The notes below the pieces were generated by a model that was not told where the DNA came from, did no database searches, and saw only the letters and a program-made list of their open reading frames with translations. Of a stretch of DNA of 42,928 bases, positions 31,875 through 42,928 are shown piece by piece. The number at the start of each line of letters is the position of its first letter. Position 1 is the first letter of the stretch. The stretch is from Chlamydomonas sphaeroides. Taxonomy: Eukaryota; Chlorophyta; Chlorophyceae; Chlamydomonadales; Chlamydomonadaceae. The stretch is taken from assembly GCA_001662425.1 (NCBI GenBank), contig BDDC01000023.1:25494-68421 (forward strand). The letters are read 5' to 3'. The position numbers were made by a program, and so were the translations under genes.

Positions 31875-32312
31875 CAGCGAGCAGCCCGGCACCGCTCACC
31901 TGCTCGTCCGCGCGGCACGAGGTTGGGAGCACAAACGTCGAGGTGACGCACAGGGATGCAGGCTTACAGGGATGTCCTGCAGCCTGCCCGTCCGCATAAA
32001 GTCTGTCTACAGCGCCGGCCGGGCGCTGCGCGAGTGCATAGCGGAGACTTAAATGGACATGGCCATCCAACGTGCGAATGGGCGTGTCGGACGTGGCTCC
32101 CTGCTTGCGAGTGCCGGGTGGGATGATGGGGCATTGTGCTACGGTTATATGACACGCAGAAGGTCCGGCGTTCAGGGGGCCCTTTCTTGCGCCGGAACTC
32201 CAATCCTTGCTGCCTGTCTTGCCACAATACATTGCCTAGGGCACTGTAATGCACAGCAGAGGGAAGGCGAAATAGGATTCGCTAAACGGGCGGAGCCGCC
32301 CGCTCCTCTGGC

Positions 32313-35300
32313 ATGAGGATAAAGGTTAAGAAGGCGGTCGAAACGGTAAGCATGCCGAGGCGGGGTTGTGTCTCGGAACCGCTGTAAGCTGAACCGGTGC
32401 TGGGCCCGCGCAGCCTGCGGCGATTCAGGGCTTTCTCGATGAGGTCCTCAAGTCACCGCGGGCAGACCTTGCTAATAGCCTGGAGGGATTTAAATGGACT
32501 TACGACAAGGTGCGGGCCCAGAGCGCGAAAATGCTGCGCGTAGATCTGCCCCTGACTCGCATATTACGCAGGGCGACCTAAACAATTGGGTGCCGTTACT
32601 AAACCTATTCGATGAGGTGCTGGAGGAGGCGGTCAAGGACCGCGCCGAGTTCAGCCTGGACGATGCAGCACCCGCAGAGTCTGCGGAGCCGTTCCCCGTC
32701 GCGACAGTCCTGGCTGTGCTGCGTACTACGACGGCCATCTTGGATCACTGCAGCAACAAGCAGCTGTACCAGTCCTACGACGTGAGCGCCCTCTGGGGAG
32801 GGAGGGGAGGGGTCGGTCGCCGGACCCGCCACGCTCGAGTTTACGCGCCCCGCCCTCTCCCTGCCTACCCCCGTGCACACAGCGCCTCACCGCCCTGCTG
32901 GCGTCTGGCGATGACGATGTGCTGTGCGCCTCGCTCCGCACGATGGAGGCGTTCGTACGAAAGACGTACAGCAGCAGCGTCCGCTGGCACGGCACGCGGG
33001 AGATCAGCGGCCGCTTGTCGGCGCTGTGCCACCTGTGGGGAGGCAGCGACCAAGTGCGTCCACTCGGGAGGGGTCCCCCACTGAAGTAATGCTGCCAAAC
33101 GCATCGTCACACGCTGACGCGACCGCATACCGCAGCCCTTTGCGCCGATGGCAACCTGCAAGTCGTCGCGCGCCATAGACCATGTCATCTGCTGTGACGC
33201 CGCCGCGGCTTCCTCGCCGTTGTTCTTCCTTTCCCCGCCAGGGCCTCGACATGGCCGCATGCGCCTCGGACGCTGCCGAGCTCAGCCCTCAGGTACGGCC
33301 GCACTCGCCAGCCGGTCTGGCGTGCCGGCGTGCGCCGCCCACCGACGGCACTCACGATCACTCGCCGGTGCTGCCCTTCCCTCTCCCCTTCGCCGCCACG
33401 ACCCCCAGGCCCTAGCGCAGGCCGCCACGCTCACCTTTCAGTTCCAGCCGGCCGCCCGCCCCGACGCGCCCGCGCCTGGGCCCGTGACGGTGACGGTCCC
33501 GGGTGTGGACCGCCTCGCGGAGGCCCCCCACGAGCTGGCCCGGCGGCTGTGGCAGCAGCACGCGGTGCCGCCCGCGCAACGGTGCGGAGGGGACTGCGGG
33601 GGGCCTGGGGCCTAGATTTGCAGAGGGGTAAGAAGCGGCCTAGGTGTGGCTGGGGTCAGGGAGAATGCAGGCTGACTGGGGTGCAGCAGGAGCACATGGG
33701 GATGCTGGGCCCTGGGGCTGATCTGCTGTCCGCTATCATGGGCAGCACCAGCGACGGCGCAGCTCGGAAGCGATGGGCGTTGGCGGACAACTGGCGGCTG
33801 GGTGGCCGTCTGCAAGGCGTGATCCGGGGCCTTCAATACCCCGTCCGGCCGAGCGCAGCTCGTATCGCCCAGATGCACACAGCCACCGCGAGGGCCGCCA
33901 CCACCACCACCAGCAGCAGCGGGGGACAACCTCCTTGCTGTACTCCTCAACCAACTAGGTTGTTGCTCCCATGGTACACCCCTGCCTCGGCCACGGCCCC
34001 AATGGCCACCTGTCCCTGCCTCCCCCTCCCGTGTACCCGACCCCCATGGCCCCGCAGCTTCCTGTTGCTGTCCAAGGCGCGCATCGCGGCGCGCATGGGC
34101 TCTCTGGAGGGCCGCCGCGGGGTGGTGACCGCCCGCCTGCTGGCGCACAATGTGCTGATGATGTCGGCGCCCCTGCCGGGTGGGGTCGCGTGGGCAGGGG
34201 TCGGGGCCGGGGCCGGCGGGTTTGGGGCGGCGGTGCAAGGGAGTATGGCAGCTGCGAGGGCATCATGGCTCCCGTGGGCACGGGAATCGGCTGCAGCATG
34301 TGCGGCGGCGGGCAATCGCACGTGCGACGCGCTTGGGTAGTTCCCTGCGGTCGGGTCCGGCTCGGTCGGGGCCCGTTCGTGCCGCTGTCGTTGCCGAACC
34401 AATTCTCTCTCCCCCTGCCCGCATGCCCCCAGAAGACCTGACGCCCCTGGCCCCCACGGAGACCGAGTTCGTGGCGGAGCTGGTGGGACTCATCTCGGCC
34501 GAGGCGGGCGTGCCCGAGCCGCTGCGCGCCACCGCACTGCGCTCGCTGGCCGTGCAGCTGGGCGACCGCAGCCGCCACGCGCCCATCATCGCCGCCATCA
34601 ACTCTGGCGGCCACAGCGGCTTCCTATCGCTGCTGCTGCACCGCTCCATCGCCAGCCTGGTCGCGTCCGCGACGGCGGCGTCGGCCGCAGGTGCCGCCGG
34701 CGCGGCGGCGGCGGCGCCGCCGACGCACCACAGCTACTCGCTCGAGTACGTCGAGGCGCTGCTGTCGCTGGTGCAGTCGCTGGTCAACAGCAGCGCCGGC
34801 GGCGCAGCGCTGGCGGACGCGGGCGTCAGCGCGGCGCTGCTACCGCTGCTGCGCTGCCGCAGCCCGGAGCACGTGTCGCTGGTGACGGCGGCGGTGCGGG
34901 TGCTGGAGGGCTGCATCGACTACAACGCCGGCGCCGCAGGCGCGGGCTTTGCCGAGAGCGGCGGCCTGCAGGAGCTCATTGCCCGCCTGGCGTTCGAGGT
35001 CGGCGCGGAGGCGCCGGCGGCGGCACCAGCGGCGGACGCCGCCGGCGCCGCCGCCACCGCCGCTGCAGGCCCCAGCTCCGCTGGAAGCAGCGGCGACGAC
35101 GCCGGCGAAGGCGGCTGCTCGGCGCAGCGCGCCGCCGCCGCCGCCGCCGCGGCGGCGGCCACGGGGGCGGCGGCTCCGTCGTCGTCCGGTCCCGTCACCG
35201 CCAAGCTGCCGTACGCTCGCACCAACCTCATCAAGTTCCTGCTGCGCTGCGTGTCGCTGGCGTGCTTTGCTCCGCAGGCCACCGCCGCCGCGCGGCCGGC

Positions 35301-38300
35301 CGAGTCGACCATGGCGGCGCTATACCGCTCGCTGCGGGCGGTGCTGCGCGATGGCGCCCGCTTCGGCGGCAGCCTTTTTGCGCTGGCTGCGTCGGTTGTG
35401 TCGGACAGCCTGCACCACGACCCGCTGCAGTTCCGGCTGCTGGAGGAGGCGGGGCTGCCGGCGGCGTACCTGGACGCCGTTGAGGTCGGTACTGGAGGAT
35501 AGGGGCAAGAGGGTGTTGTTGAGAAGTGCAGCTGTGGGCGCGCGATGGTGCCCGTAGCCGCGGGAATACCTATTCCAAACTGGCGGAGCGGGGTGGGGTC
35601 GAAGGGTGCACGGGCGTGGGCCTAAGAAAGGGGCAGATGATGGGGATTAGGGGTGGAGAGCGGGAGTGGGGAGGCGGCGGCGTCCTTGGGCTCCGTGAAG
35701 GTGGGTGGTGGTCCTTGTCAGGGGAGGCACCATGGATGGGCCAGGTGTAGATGCCGGGGTTGAAGAGTGGGGAACGGGGACGGAGAGGCGAGGCTGCCGG
35801 CAGCGCGTCTGGACAAGCCCGGAGGCAGGGTGGGCCGTGGGGTTGGGCGTTGGTGCAGCGGGTGCTGCGTGGGTTAGACGGGGCACGGCAGAGGCGCGAG
35901 CGCCTGAGCAAATGTCGGCAGCGATGGGCAGCGGGCGGAGCGGATGTGAGGCGCTGGAGGACACCAGGGGCAGAGGGACAGAGACACCTGAAGGCGACCA
36001 TCCAGCGTCAAACCACGCTGCCGCCGCTCCTCCCCTTCTGTGGCCTGCTGTTTACACGGCAACACATCTTCCTGCCAATATTATCCTCTCCTCCCCTTCC
36101 CACAGTCCGGCCTGCTGCCCAGCACCGACGCCGTGTGCTCGCTGCCGGGTATGTTGGTGGCTCTGTGCCTCAACACATCCGGACTGGACGCGGTCAAGCG
36201 GCGGAGGAGCCTGGACGCGCTGGTGCCCATCTTCAGGTGGGCCGCGGCGCCCGCGCGTCTGGTTGCGGTGTGTGTAGGGGGTTGTTTAGGGGTGCTGGCC
36301 TGGGGGTGCTAGCAGCAGCAGCGGCATGCTTGGGGTTGGCCGACTGTGCAGCCTCTTTGGGTCTCTTGGCGGCGGCTGTGCCCCCGTCTTCCCTGCACGG
36401 GATCCCTGTCCCCCCTGCTGCGCTAAACCGTCACACGCACGCACGACCAGCGCGTCACCAACAGCCATGGCGTGTCGTTCAAGGCGTCTAACGTAAACCT
36501 CCGAACATGAACGCACCCTCCTCTCCCCTTCACCGCTTCAGCCTGCGCAAGTACGCCAAGGCGCTGTCCGGCGAGGCGGCCGCAATGATCGGGGCGGGCC
36601 TGGAGGAGCTGTTCAGGTGGGGGCTGGGCGCTGGCTGCACGCACGGAGGCGGCGGGAGGGCCGGGCGTGGCGGCGGCGTTGGCGAGCGTGGGCGCGCTGC
36701 CGCCCTTTGCCCATCTGGAGCGGGCGTCGCGCTCTCTCCTGCAACCTTCTGCCTCGTCGCGTCTGCCCTGCCCCGCCTGGAGATCCCCGACGCGTTCGGA
36801 ACACCAGTGACACATTCCCCGCCTGCTGCAGGTTCACGCCCAGCCTGCGGCTGGAGGGCGTGGATATGGTGATCAACCTGGTGCGGGCCGTGTGCGTGCT
36901 GGGAGGTGAGCGGGGGGCTGTGGCGGGGCTGCGACGTGGAGAGGGGCGGGCCGGGGAGGGACAGCGAGCTGGGCGCAGGAGGGGGGGCCGGGTCAGGGTC
37001 AGTGGCGGAGGCATGCCCAGGGCGCTTACAGGACACGACAGGGCACGGCTGGGGCCGTGCGGGGTGCCCAAGGGATGCATGGCACAGCAGGGGAGGTGGG
37101 GGAATGGGAACGGCGGGGACACGGACGCGGCCGCGGCGTGCCTGCTCACGCTCGCCTCTCATCGGGCGTGCAGGCGACGACGAGGAGACGCAGGTGGCCA
37201 AGGAGCAGACCGAGGCCGCACAGAAGGCCGCGGCTGCGGCGGCAGAAGCCGCCGCGGCGGCTGCCGCGGCACCAACGGAGCCGGTAACAGAGGCGGCGGC
37301 CGCCGCCGGCGCCGCCGAGCCCATGGACACCGACGCGCCGCCGGCACCCGCCGTCGACGCTCCCGCTGCCGCCGCCGACGGCGCCGCCGCCGCTCCTGCT
37401 GAGCCCGCTGCTGCCGACGCAGCCGCAGCGGCGCCGGCCCCCGACGCCGCCGCGGGCGCTGGCGAGATGGAGCATGACGCCGGCGCCGCCGCAGCGGCGC
37501 CAGCCGCCGCCGCCGGCGCCGCCGCCGCAGCGGCGCCGCCGGCGCCGCCGGTGCCGTACGACTTCAGCGCCGTACTGGCGGAGGCCGCCGACGTCAAGGA
37601 CTCGGATGCGTTCCTCACCGAGGCCCTGAGCCACGTGACGCGCATGCTGGAGGGCCTGGTGTCGCACCCCGAGACCAGCCGCCTGCTCATAGAGCGAGGC
37701 CTGCTGGACCTGCTGCTGCGCCTCAACGGCCTGCCGCGCCTGTCCTTCACCTTTGCCTTCTCCTCCGCATCGCACCCGCTGCTCTCCGTCGCGCGCACTC
37801 TGGCGCCCAACCACGGCCCCGCGGCCGCGGCCAAGACCGCGGCCGCGCTGTCGGCGGCGCTGCCGGCGGCGCTGGCGCGGGTGGCGGCGCTGGGACCGAA
37901 CGCGTGCGTGCCGGCGCTGCCGGCGGCGGAGCGGGGGGCGTACCTCAAGGTGGGGGTCTGTTGGTGACGTGCGTTGTGTGTTCCTAGCTAGATGTAAGTC
38001 ACCGAGTGGCCGTGAGCCCACAGGGATGCGTGGGCTTGCATACGCGCAAGCGTTGCTGGGAACTGACGAGCCACGGTGCCAGCGAGCATGGTGTCTGGAC
38101 GCTGTGACAGTGCAAGGGGCTTCCCGTGTCTGGACAGGGACAGTGCTCAGGCTTCGCATGTTGCCGAACCACGCTGCACCCCCGGCACGGCCCCTGCAGG
38201 CCATCGCTGCCTCTGCCGGCCTGATCACGCTGGCGTCGGTGGTGGCGAGGACCTCCACCGCCATGCTGCAGCAGATGTCGCTGCCGCAGACGCCGCCAGC

Positions 38301-41300
38301 AGCCGCGCCGTCGACGGCCCCGGCCGCGACGCCGGCGCCTGGCGGCGCAGAGGCGATGGAGCGGGACGCTCCTGCCGCCGGCGAGGTCGGTGCCGCAGCG
38401 GCACCGGCGGAGCCGGCGACCGCGGCGCCGGGCGAGGCCGCGGTGTCTGAGCCGGCGGCTGCGGCGGCGCCGCAGGAGCCGGTGTTGGTGACGCTGGGCC
38501 GTCTGGAGCGGGCGCTGCTGATTCAGGCGGATGCGGCGGATGCCTGGGCCATGCAGCGCGTGGAGGCGGAGCGGGAGAAGGACAAGGAGGACAAGGAGAA
38601 GGACAAGGACAAGGCGGCGGGTGAGGCTGTCACATGCGCGATACGCAGGGAGGGACATCCGGGCTGGTAGATGGGGACGTGAAGGCGCGCACGGATAAGG
38701 TGTCCGGATGTTGGCCTGACACGCCACCCCTGCGCCCTTGCGCCCCTGCGCCCCTGCGTCGCAGCAGAGACAGCGCCGGCCGTCACCACCAGCGGCGGCG
38801 AGGGGCCGTCAGCCATGGCAACCGACGCGCCTGCCGCCGCCGCGGCGCCCGCCGCCGCCGCACCAGCCGCAGAAGCCGCCGCCACCGCCTCCGCTGATGG
38901 CGAGGACGCTGCTGCCGCCGACGCAGACGGCGGCGCCGGCGGCGCGCCGCTCGCCAACGGCGTCGCTGCCGCTGGCGCCGCCGCCGCCGCCGCCGCCGCC
39001 AAGTCGCGGCGCACGCCCGAGGAGCTGGCACACGACGTGCTGCACCACTCGCTGCTCGCCATCCGCACCTTCTACGTGGCCGTGGCCAAGGCCGTGCACA
39101 CCTCGTCCCGCCGCACCGGGCGTGACGAGGCCGCCGGCGGCGCGCCGTCGCTGGGCATGCGCGCGGCGGCGCTGTGCCTCGCCGCCAACCTTAAGGGCGC
39201 CCTCGACATGGACCTGCCGGCGGCGCCGTCGGGCGGTGCAGCGGCAGCGGCGGGCGCTGGCGGCGCGGAGCCGGAGCCGATGGCCGTGGACAGCTGCTCC
39301 GCGGCGACGGCCGTCGCGCCCAACCGACACGCCGTGCACCTGCAGCGGTAAGCCCGTGTCCTGGTCCAGTGCGCGTCCAATCTTGTGTTGCGTGCCCAAC
39401 CTGCGCTCAGCGGCCAGCGCCTGCTGCCGTGCTGCTCACCCCCCCCCCACTGCCCCGCCCTTGCCTCCGCAGCCTAGCGGACGAGGCCTACAACCTGCTG
39501 CTCGACACGCGGCGGCGCTCCTGCCACGTGCTGCTGCTCAACTACTTTGTCGGCATCGGCGGGCTGGACTCGCTCAGCCGCCGCTTCGAGCAGGCCGCCG
39601 CTAACATGTGGAGCGTCCTGGAGGCGCAGGAGCGGGCCAAGGCGGCGGCAGCGGCGGCGCCGCCGCCGGCCGCTGAGCCGCTGGCGGAGGCACCGGCCGC
39701 GGCGGCTCCGCCGCCGCCGGCTGCCGCGCCACCTGCCGCCGCGGCGCCCGACGCCGCGATGGCGGATGACAGCGCGTCGGCGGCAGCTGCCGCCGCGGCC
39801 GCCGCCGCTGCCGCGCCGGACGCGGTTGCGGAGGCGGCCGCCAGCGTCCGGGCAGCCAGCGGCGCGACGGCGGCCTCGGCGGTTGCACGCAAGGACCCTG
39901 TGGCCGTGGCGGAGAAGTGCCTCTCTGCGTTCCTGACTGTCTTTGAGCAGCTCAGCAACGCGGGCACCATTTTCGCGACGCCGCAGGCCGCGACGCTGCT
40001 GGCCACGTCGCTGCCCAGCGCAGCGGGCGCCGCCACGACGGAGCAGGTGCGAGCAGGCATGGCTGTTCGAGTGTCATGTAGAACAGAACCTCACACGCGC
40101 CACACAGCACGCCCCGGTGTGCCTCGTGCCGTGGCTGCATGGCGCCCTGCTCTGCACCCAATGCCGGTGCCTCCCTCGCCTGCACCATCTCCTTTTTCAC
40201 CCACACTGCAATTGCTCAGCTTCCATCGCCCAGCCTCCCTTCCAAATCCCCACACGGCCCATGCCCTCGCTCGCCCCATGCCGGCCCCGTGCAGCTCAAG
40301 GACCCCGTGGAGCTCGTGCGCGCCGTGCACTCGCGCCTCCTGGCCTGCGTGCTGCCCGTGTGGCGCCACCCCTCCCTGCCCGCCTGCTCGCCGCCGCTCA
40401 TCGCCGCGCTCGTTGCCATCCTGCGCGTCGCGGCCGAGGGCGCCTCCGCGTCCGCGGCGCTGCTGCTGCGCGCCGGCGGCGCCGCGCCGGGCGTCGGCGG
40501 CCGCGGCATCGGCGGCGCCCTGGGCCGGCCCGTGTTCGTGCCCGACCCGGGCATGGTGCAGGCCATTGCGGAGATGGGCTTCAGCGCGGGCCGGGCCGAG
40601 GAGGCCATCCGTCGTGTGGGCGCCAACAGCGTGGAGGCGGCCATGGAGTGGCTGCTGCTACACCCGCACGAGCCGCCAGGTGGGGTGTCGTTGGGGGGCA
40701 AGGGGGGTAGGAGCCAGGGGCTGGCGTGGTGGCGGGCAGAGGGCAGCAGGAGTGGCAGGGGGTCGGCAGGGTTGCACGCCGGCGCGGGGCAAGGGAGGTG
40801 TGCCGTGTTTTGGGCTGGGACCCGCCAGCCCCTGACGAACACGGCCGTGTGCGGCCCCCACTGCGCAGCGCCCGCAGCGCCGGCCGCGGCAGGAGCCGCC
40901 GCCGCCGCCGCCGCCGCCGCCGCCCCCGCGGCGGGCGGTGCAGCTGCCGCGGCGGCGGCCCCTGCGCCACAGCCGGCCGACGACGACACGCTGCTGGGGT
41001 CGGCGCTGGGCTCGGCCCTGTCGGCCATCGGCCAGCAGGCGTCCGAGCTGCGGCCGCCAGCCCCCGCGGCGGCAGCCGCGCCCGCCGCCGGCCCCGAAGG
41101 CGCCTCCTCGTCTTCCGCGCCTGAGCCGGCTGCCGGCGGCGCGGCCGCGGCGTCGCGCGCCGGCGTGCCCGGGCCCGATCAGCTGGTCGGAGGGGCGCTG
41201 GCCATCCTGGCCCGCTCCTCGGCCGGCAGCGCGAGCCTGTCGGACCTGGTCACAACGCTGGCGTCCCGCGACGGCGGCAAGGAGCGCGACGCGGTGGTGG

Positions 41301-42928
41301 CGGAGCTGCTAGGAGCTCTGGGCCGCGCCGCGCCGCCGGAGGCCGGCGCCGGAGGTGCCGGCGCCGACGGCAAGGACCTGCTGGCGGCGGCGCGGCTAAT
41401 GCTGCTGCTGGTCACGCGCGACGCGCCGAGCGTGGAGGCGGCGGCCAAGGCGGGCGCGGCGCCGCTGGCGCTGGGTCTGCTGGAGGGCTGGCTGGCGGCC
41501 TACGAGCGCACGCTGGCGGCGCTGCCGTCGGGCGGCGAGGCCGCGCCGGCGGAGGCGCTGCCCGAGGAGGTGCAGCAGGCGCTGCGCATCCCGGTGTGGG
41601 TGGAGGCCCTGATGTTGCTGCTCGAGATCCTGGCGAGCACCGCACCCAAGCGCGAGCTCGCGCCGCGCGCCGCCGCCGCCGCCGCGCCGGCCGATCCCGC
41701 GGCGGAGAACGGCGCCGCTGCGCCCGATGCTGCGCCGACGGGCTCGGCGCCGGCCGAGCCGGCAGCGGCGGCGCTGGCGGCGCAGCCTGCGATGGGAGGC
41801 GAGGCCGGCCCATCGTCCGGCGCGGCGCCAGCGGCCCCCGCGGCGCCGGCGGTTGTGACCCCCACTGCGCCGCCGCCAGCACGCGGCGCCGGCCTGGGCA
41901 TGCTGCCGGCGGCTCTGGCGGACACGCTGGCTACCTGGCGGCCGTGCGGGCTTCTGGAGGACGAGGAGCAGGCCCGCGCGATGCGGCTGTGCACCGTGCT
42001 GCTGCACGCCCTGCAGGTGGGCCCCGGCCTGCCGCACCGGACCGCATGCACCCGGCCTCCGCCGGCCCGTGTTAGCCTTCGCGTCGTCCCTGCCGACCTC
42101 GCAGCATGTAGAAGCGAACCCGCGGTCGACCCTGCAACGCGGTGCCTGCCCCTCGCCTCCTGCCCCTGCCCTCCTGCCCGCGCAGGCGCACGGCGACAAG
42201 TGGTGCCCGCCGCTGCGGCTGGCCGCCGCTCCCTCCGAGGAGCTGCAGCCGTCGCCTTCGTCCGCCACGCAGGCGGTGCTGCAGCTGCTGGCGCGCCTCA
42301 CGCGCAAGCACTCGAACGCAGCGGCGGTGCGTGCGGGCCCGCCACATGGCTATCTCACTCCCTCGTGTTGGCCCGTGACCTGGCCCTCACCGCGCCGCCC
42401 CACACTCTTATCATGCCCTGCACCGCCCGCTCCCCGGCCCGCAGGCCGCGTCGTCCGGCCTGCCGCGGCTGCTGCTGCGGCTGCCCGCCGCCTGCCTGCT
42501 GCCCAACGCGGGCCGCCACGAGCCGCACATGCTGGCGGTGCTGCGCAACGTGCTGGAGGACCCCGCCACGCTGGGCGCCTGGATGGAGACCGAGCTGCGC
42601 AACTTCTTCGCGCAGAGGTCGCGGGCGGCGCCTCCCGGCATGTACGGCATGCCGCACCGCAGCCAGGTGCGCGGCCGAGGCGGGGGGCTGGCGCTGGGAC
42701 CTGGGACCTGGGACCTGGGGCCTGGGGCCTGGGGCCTGGGACCTGGGACCTGGGACCTGGGGCCTGGGGCCTGGGGCCTGGGACCTGGGACCTGGGACCT
42801 GGGACCTGGGACCTGGGGCCTGGGGCCTGGGACCTGGGGCCTGGGACCTGGGACCTGGGACCTGGGGCCTGGGACCTGGGACCTGGGACCTGGGACCTGG
42901 GACCTGGGACCTGGGACCTGGGACCTGG
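32313..42928 (+). CDS. UPL1: UPL1/UPL2 (HUWE1/Tom1)-type HECT E3 ubiquitin ligase, N-terminal part
   Basis: Predicted exons: 32313-32345, 32414-32509, 32572-32781, 32883-33053, 33242-33292, 33409-33581, 34058-34179, 34433-35484, 36106-36236, 36542-36616, 36832-36905, 37174-37949, 38200-38620, 38765-39347, 39473-40046, 40295-40679, 40869-42016, 42186-42326, 42445-42666. All phases agree, giving 2146 aa before the window ends in an intron. The start MRIKVKKAVET, then PAAIQGFLDEVLKSP and LNNWVPLLNLFDE, matches the plant UPL1/2 N-terminus. DUF908-like repeats (about 80-450; RFLLLSKARIAARMGSLEG) and DUF913-like repeats (about 580-900; FLTEALSHVTRMLEGL) follow. A UBA domain lies at about 1598-1638 (VQAIAEMGFSAGRAEEAIRR). 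Long Ala-rich acidic-poor inserts interrupt the repeats (for example within exons 37174-37949 and 40869-42016). The HECT domain is expected beyond the right edge. It should add ubiquitin to nuclear and cytosolic substrates. Truncated by the window, not by mutation. Confidence 0.94.
40535..40679 (+). other. UBA domain of the UPL-type ligase
   Basis: Codes DPGMVQAIAEMGFSAGRAEE followed by AIRRVGANSVEAAMEWLL. The MGF loop and the LL at the end of helix 3 are classic UBA features and would bind ubiquitin. The exon ends at 40679 directly after the domain. Confidence 0.95.
42690..42928. repeat. G-rich heptamer array (GGGACCT / GGGGCCT) running off the window
   Basis: More than 30 seven-base units, mixing CTGGGAC and CTGGGGC, in the intron that begins at 42667. 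GGG runs recur every seven bases on the coding strand, so both DNA and unspliced RNA could form G-quadruplexes. It continues past the right edge, so its full length is unknown. Confidence 0.95.

Larger units (their letters stand above)
31427..32312. other. Intergenic region upstream of the UPL-type ligase
   Basis: No supported exon. It should contain the 3' UTR of the preceding gene and the promoter of the ligase gene. It holds an 8-bp GCATGGAG x 4 repeat (31468-31499), a TGTAA at 31870-31874 that could end the upstream transcript, and another TGTAA at 32245-32249 only 64 bp before the ligase ATG. Confidence 0.55.

Noticed and set aside
42690..42928. Telomere-like repeat at the window end
   Set aside because: The heptamer GGGACCT/GGGGCCT is not the TTTAGGG or TTTTAGGG type and lies inside a gene that continues.

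Overview
This window looks like nuclear DNA of a green alga (Chlorophyta). It is very GC-rich and packed with short introns of about 60-580 nt, mostly with GTGCG/GTGAG donors. The proteins carry long Ala/Gly/Pro/Gln tracts. The recognisable families are a plant-type SBP zinc finger, a Dicer-like protein and a UPL1/2-type ubiquitin ligase. There are no operons, Shine-Dalgarno sites or bacterial genes. I could not fix the class: the TGTAA poly(A) signal typical of volvocine algae is absent after several genes.

Five multi-exon genes explain nearly all of the coding signal. All exon models were joined by hand from frame continuity, GT/GC-AG borders and family alignment. (1) 734-5818 (+): a BTB-BACK protein fused to an SBP-box DNA-binding domain. 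(2) 7714-18902 (+): a Dicer-like ribonuclease of about 2023 aa in 25 exons, with helicase, dimerisation domain, a degenerate PAZ-like segment and two RNase III domains whose eight acidic catalytic residues are all present. (3) 22492-19326 (-): a protein of about 600 aa with two RNase III-like folds that have lost most catalytic residues, convergent with the Dicer gene. (4) 23357-31426 (+): a large low-complexity nuclear protein with AT-hook motifs and a duplicated chromodomain-like module. (5) 32313-beyond 42928 (+): the first 19 exons of a UPL1/UPL2/HUWE1-type HECT ubiquitin ligase, including its UBA domain; the HECT domain lies outside the window.

The non-coding parts are the upstream region (1-733), a 1.9-kb gap before Dicer, a 0.42-kb convergent gap, a 0.86-kb divergent gap (22493-23356) and a 0.89-kb gap before the ligase. 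Introns hold several minisatellites, the most striking being a 24-bp x 9 array at 29155-29370 and a G-rich heptamer array that runs off the right edge.

The genes do not form one pathway in any provable way. Still, a transcription factor, a Dicer, a Dicer-like pseudo-ribonuclease and a chromatin-type protein lie side by side. The tail-to-tail pair of active and degenerate tandem-RNase III proteins is the most interesting arrangement, followed by the BTB-BACK-SBP fusion and the exon-duplicated chromo-like module.
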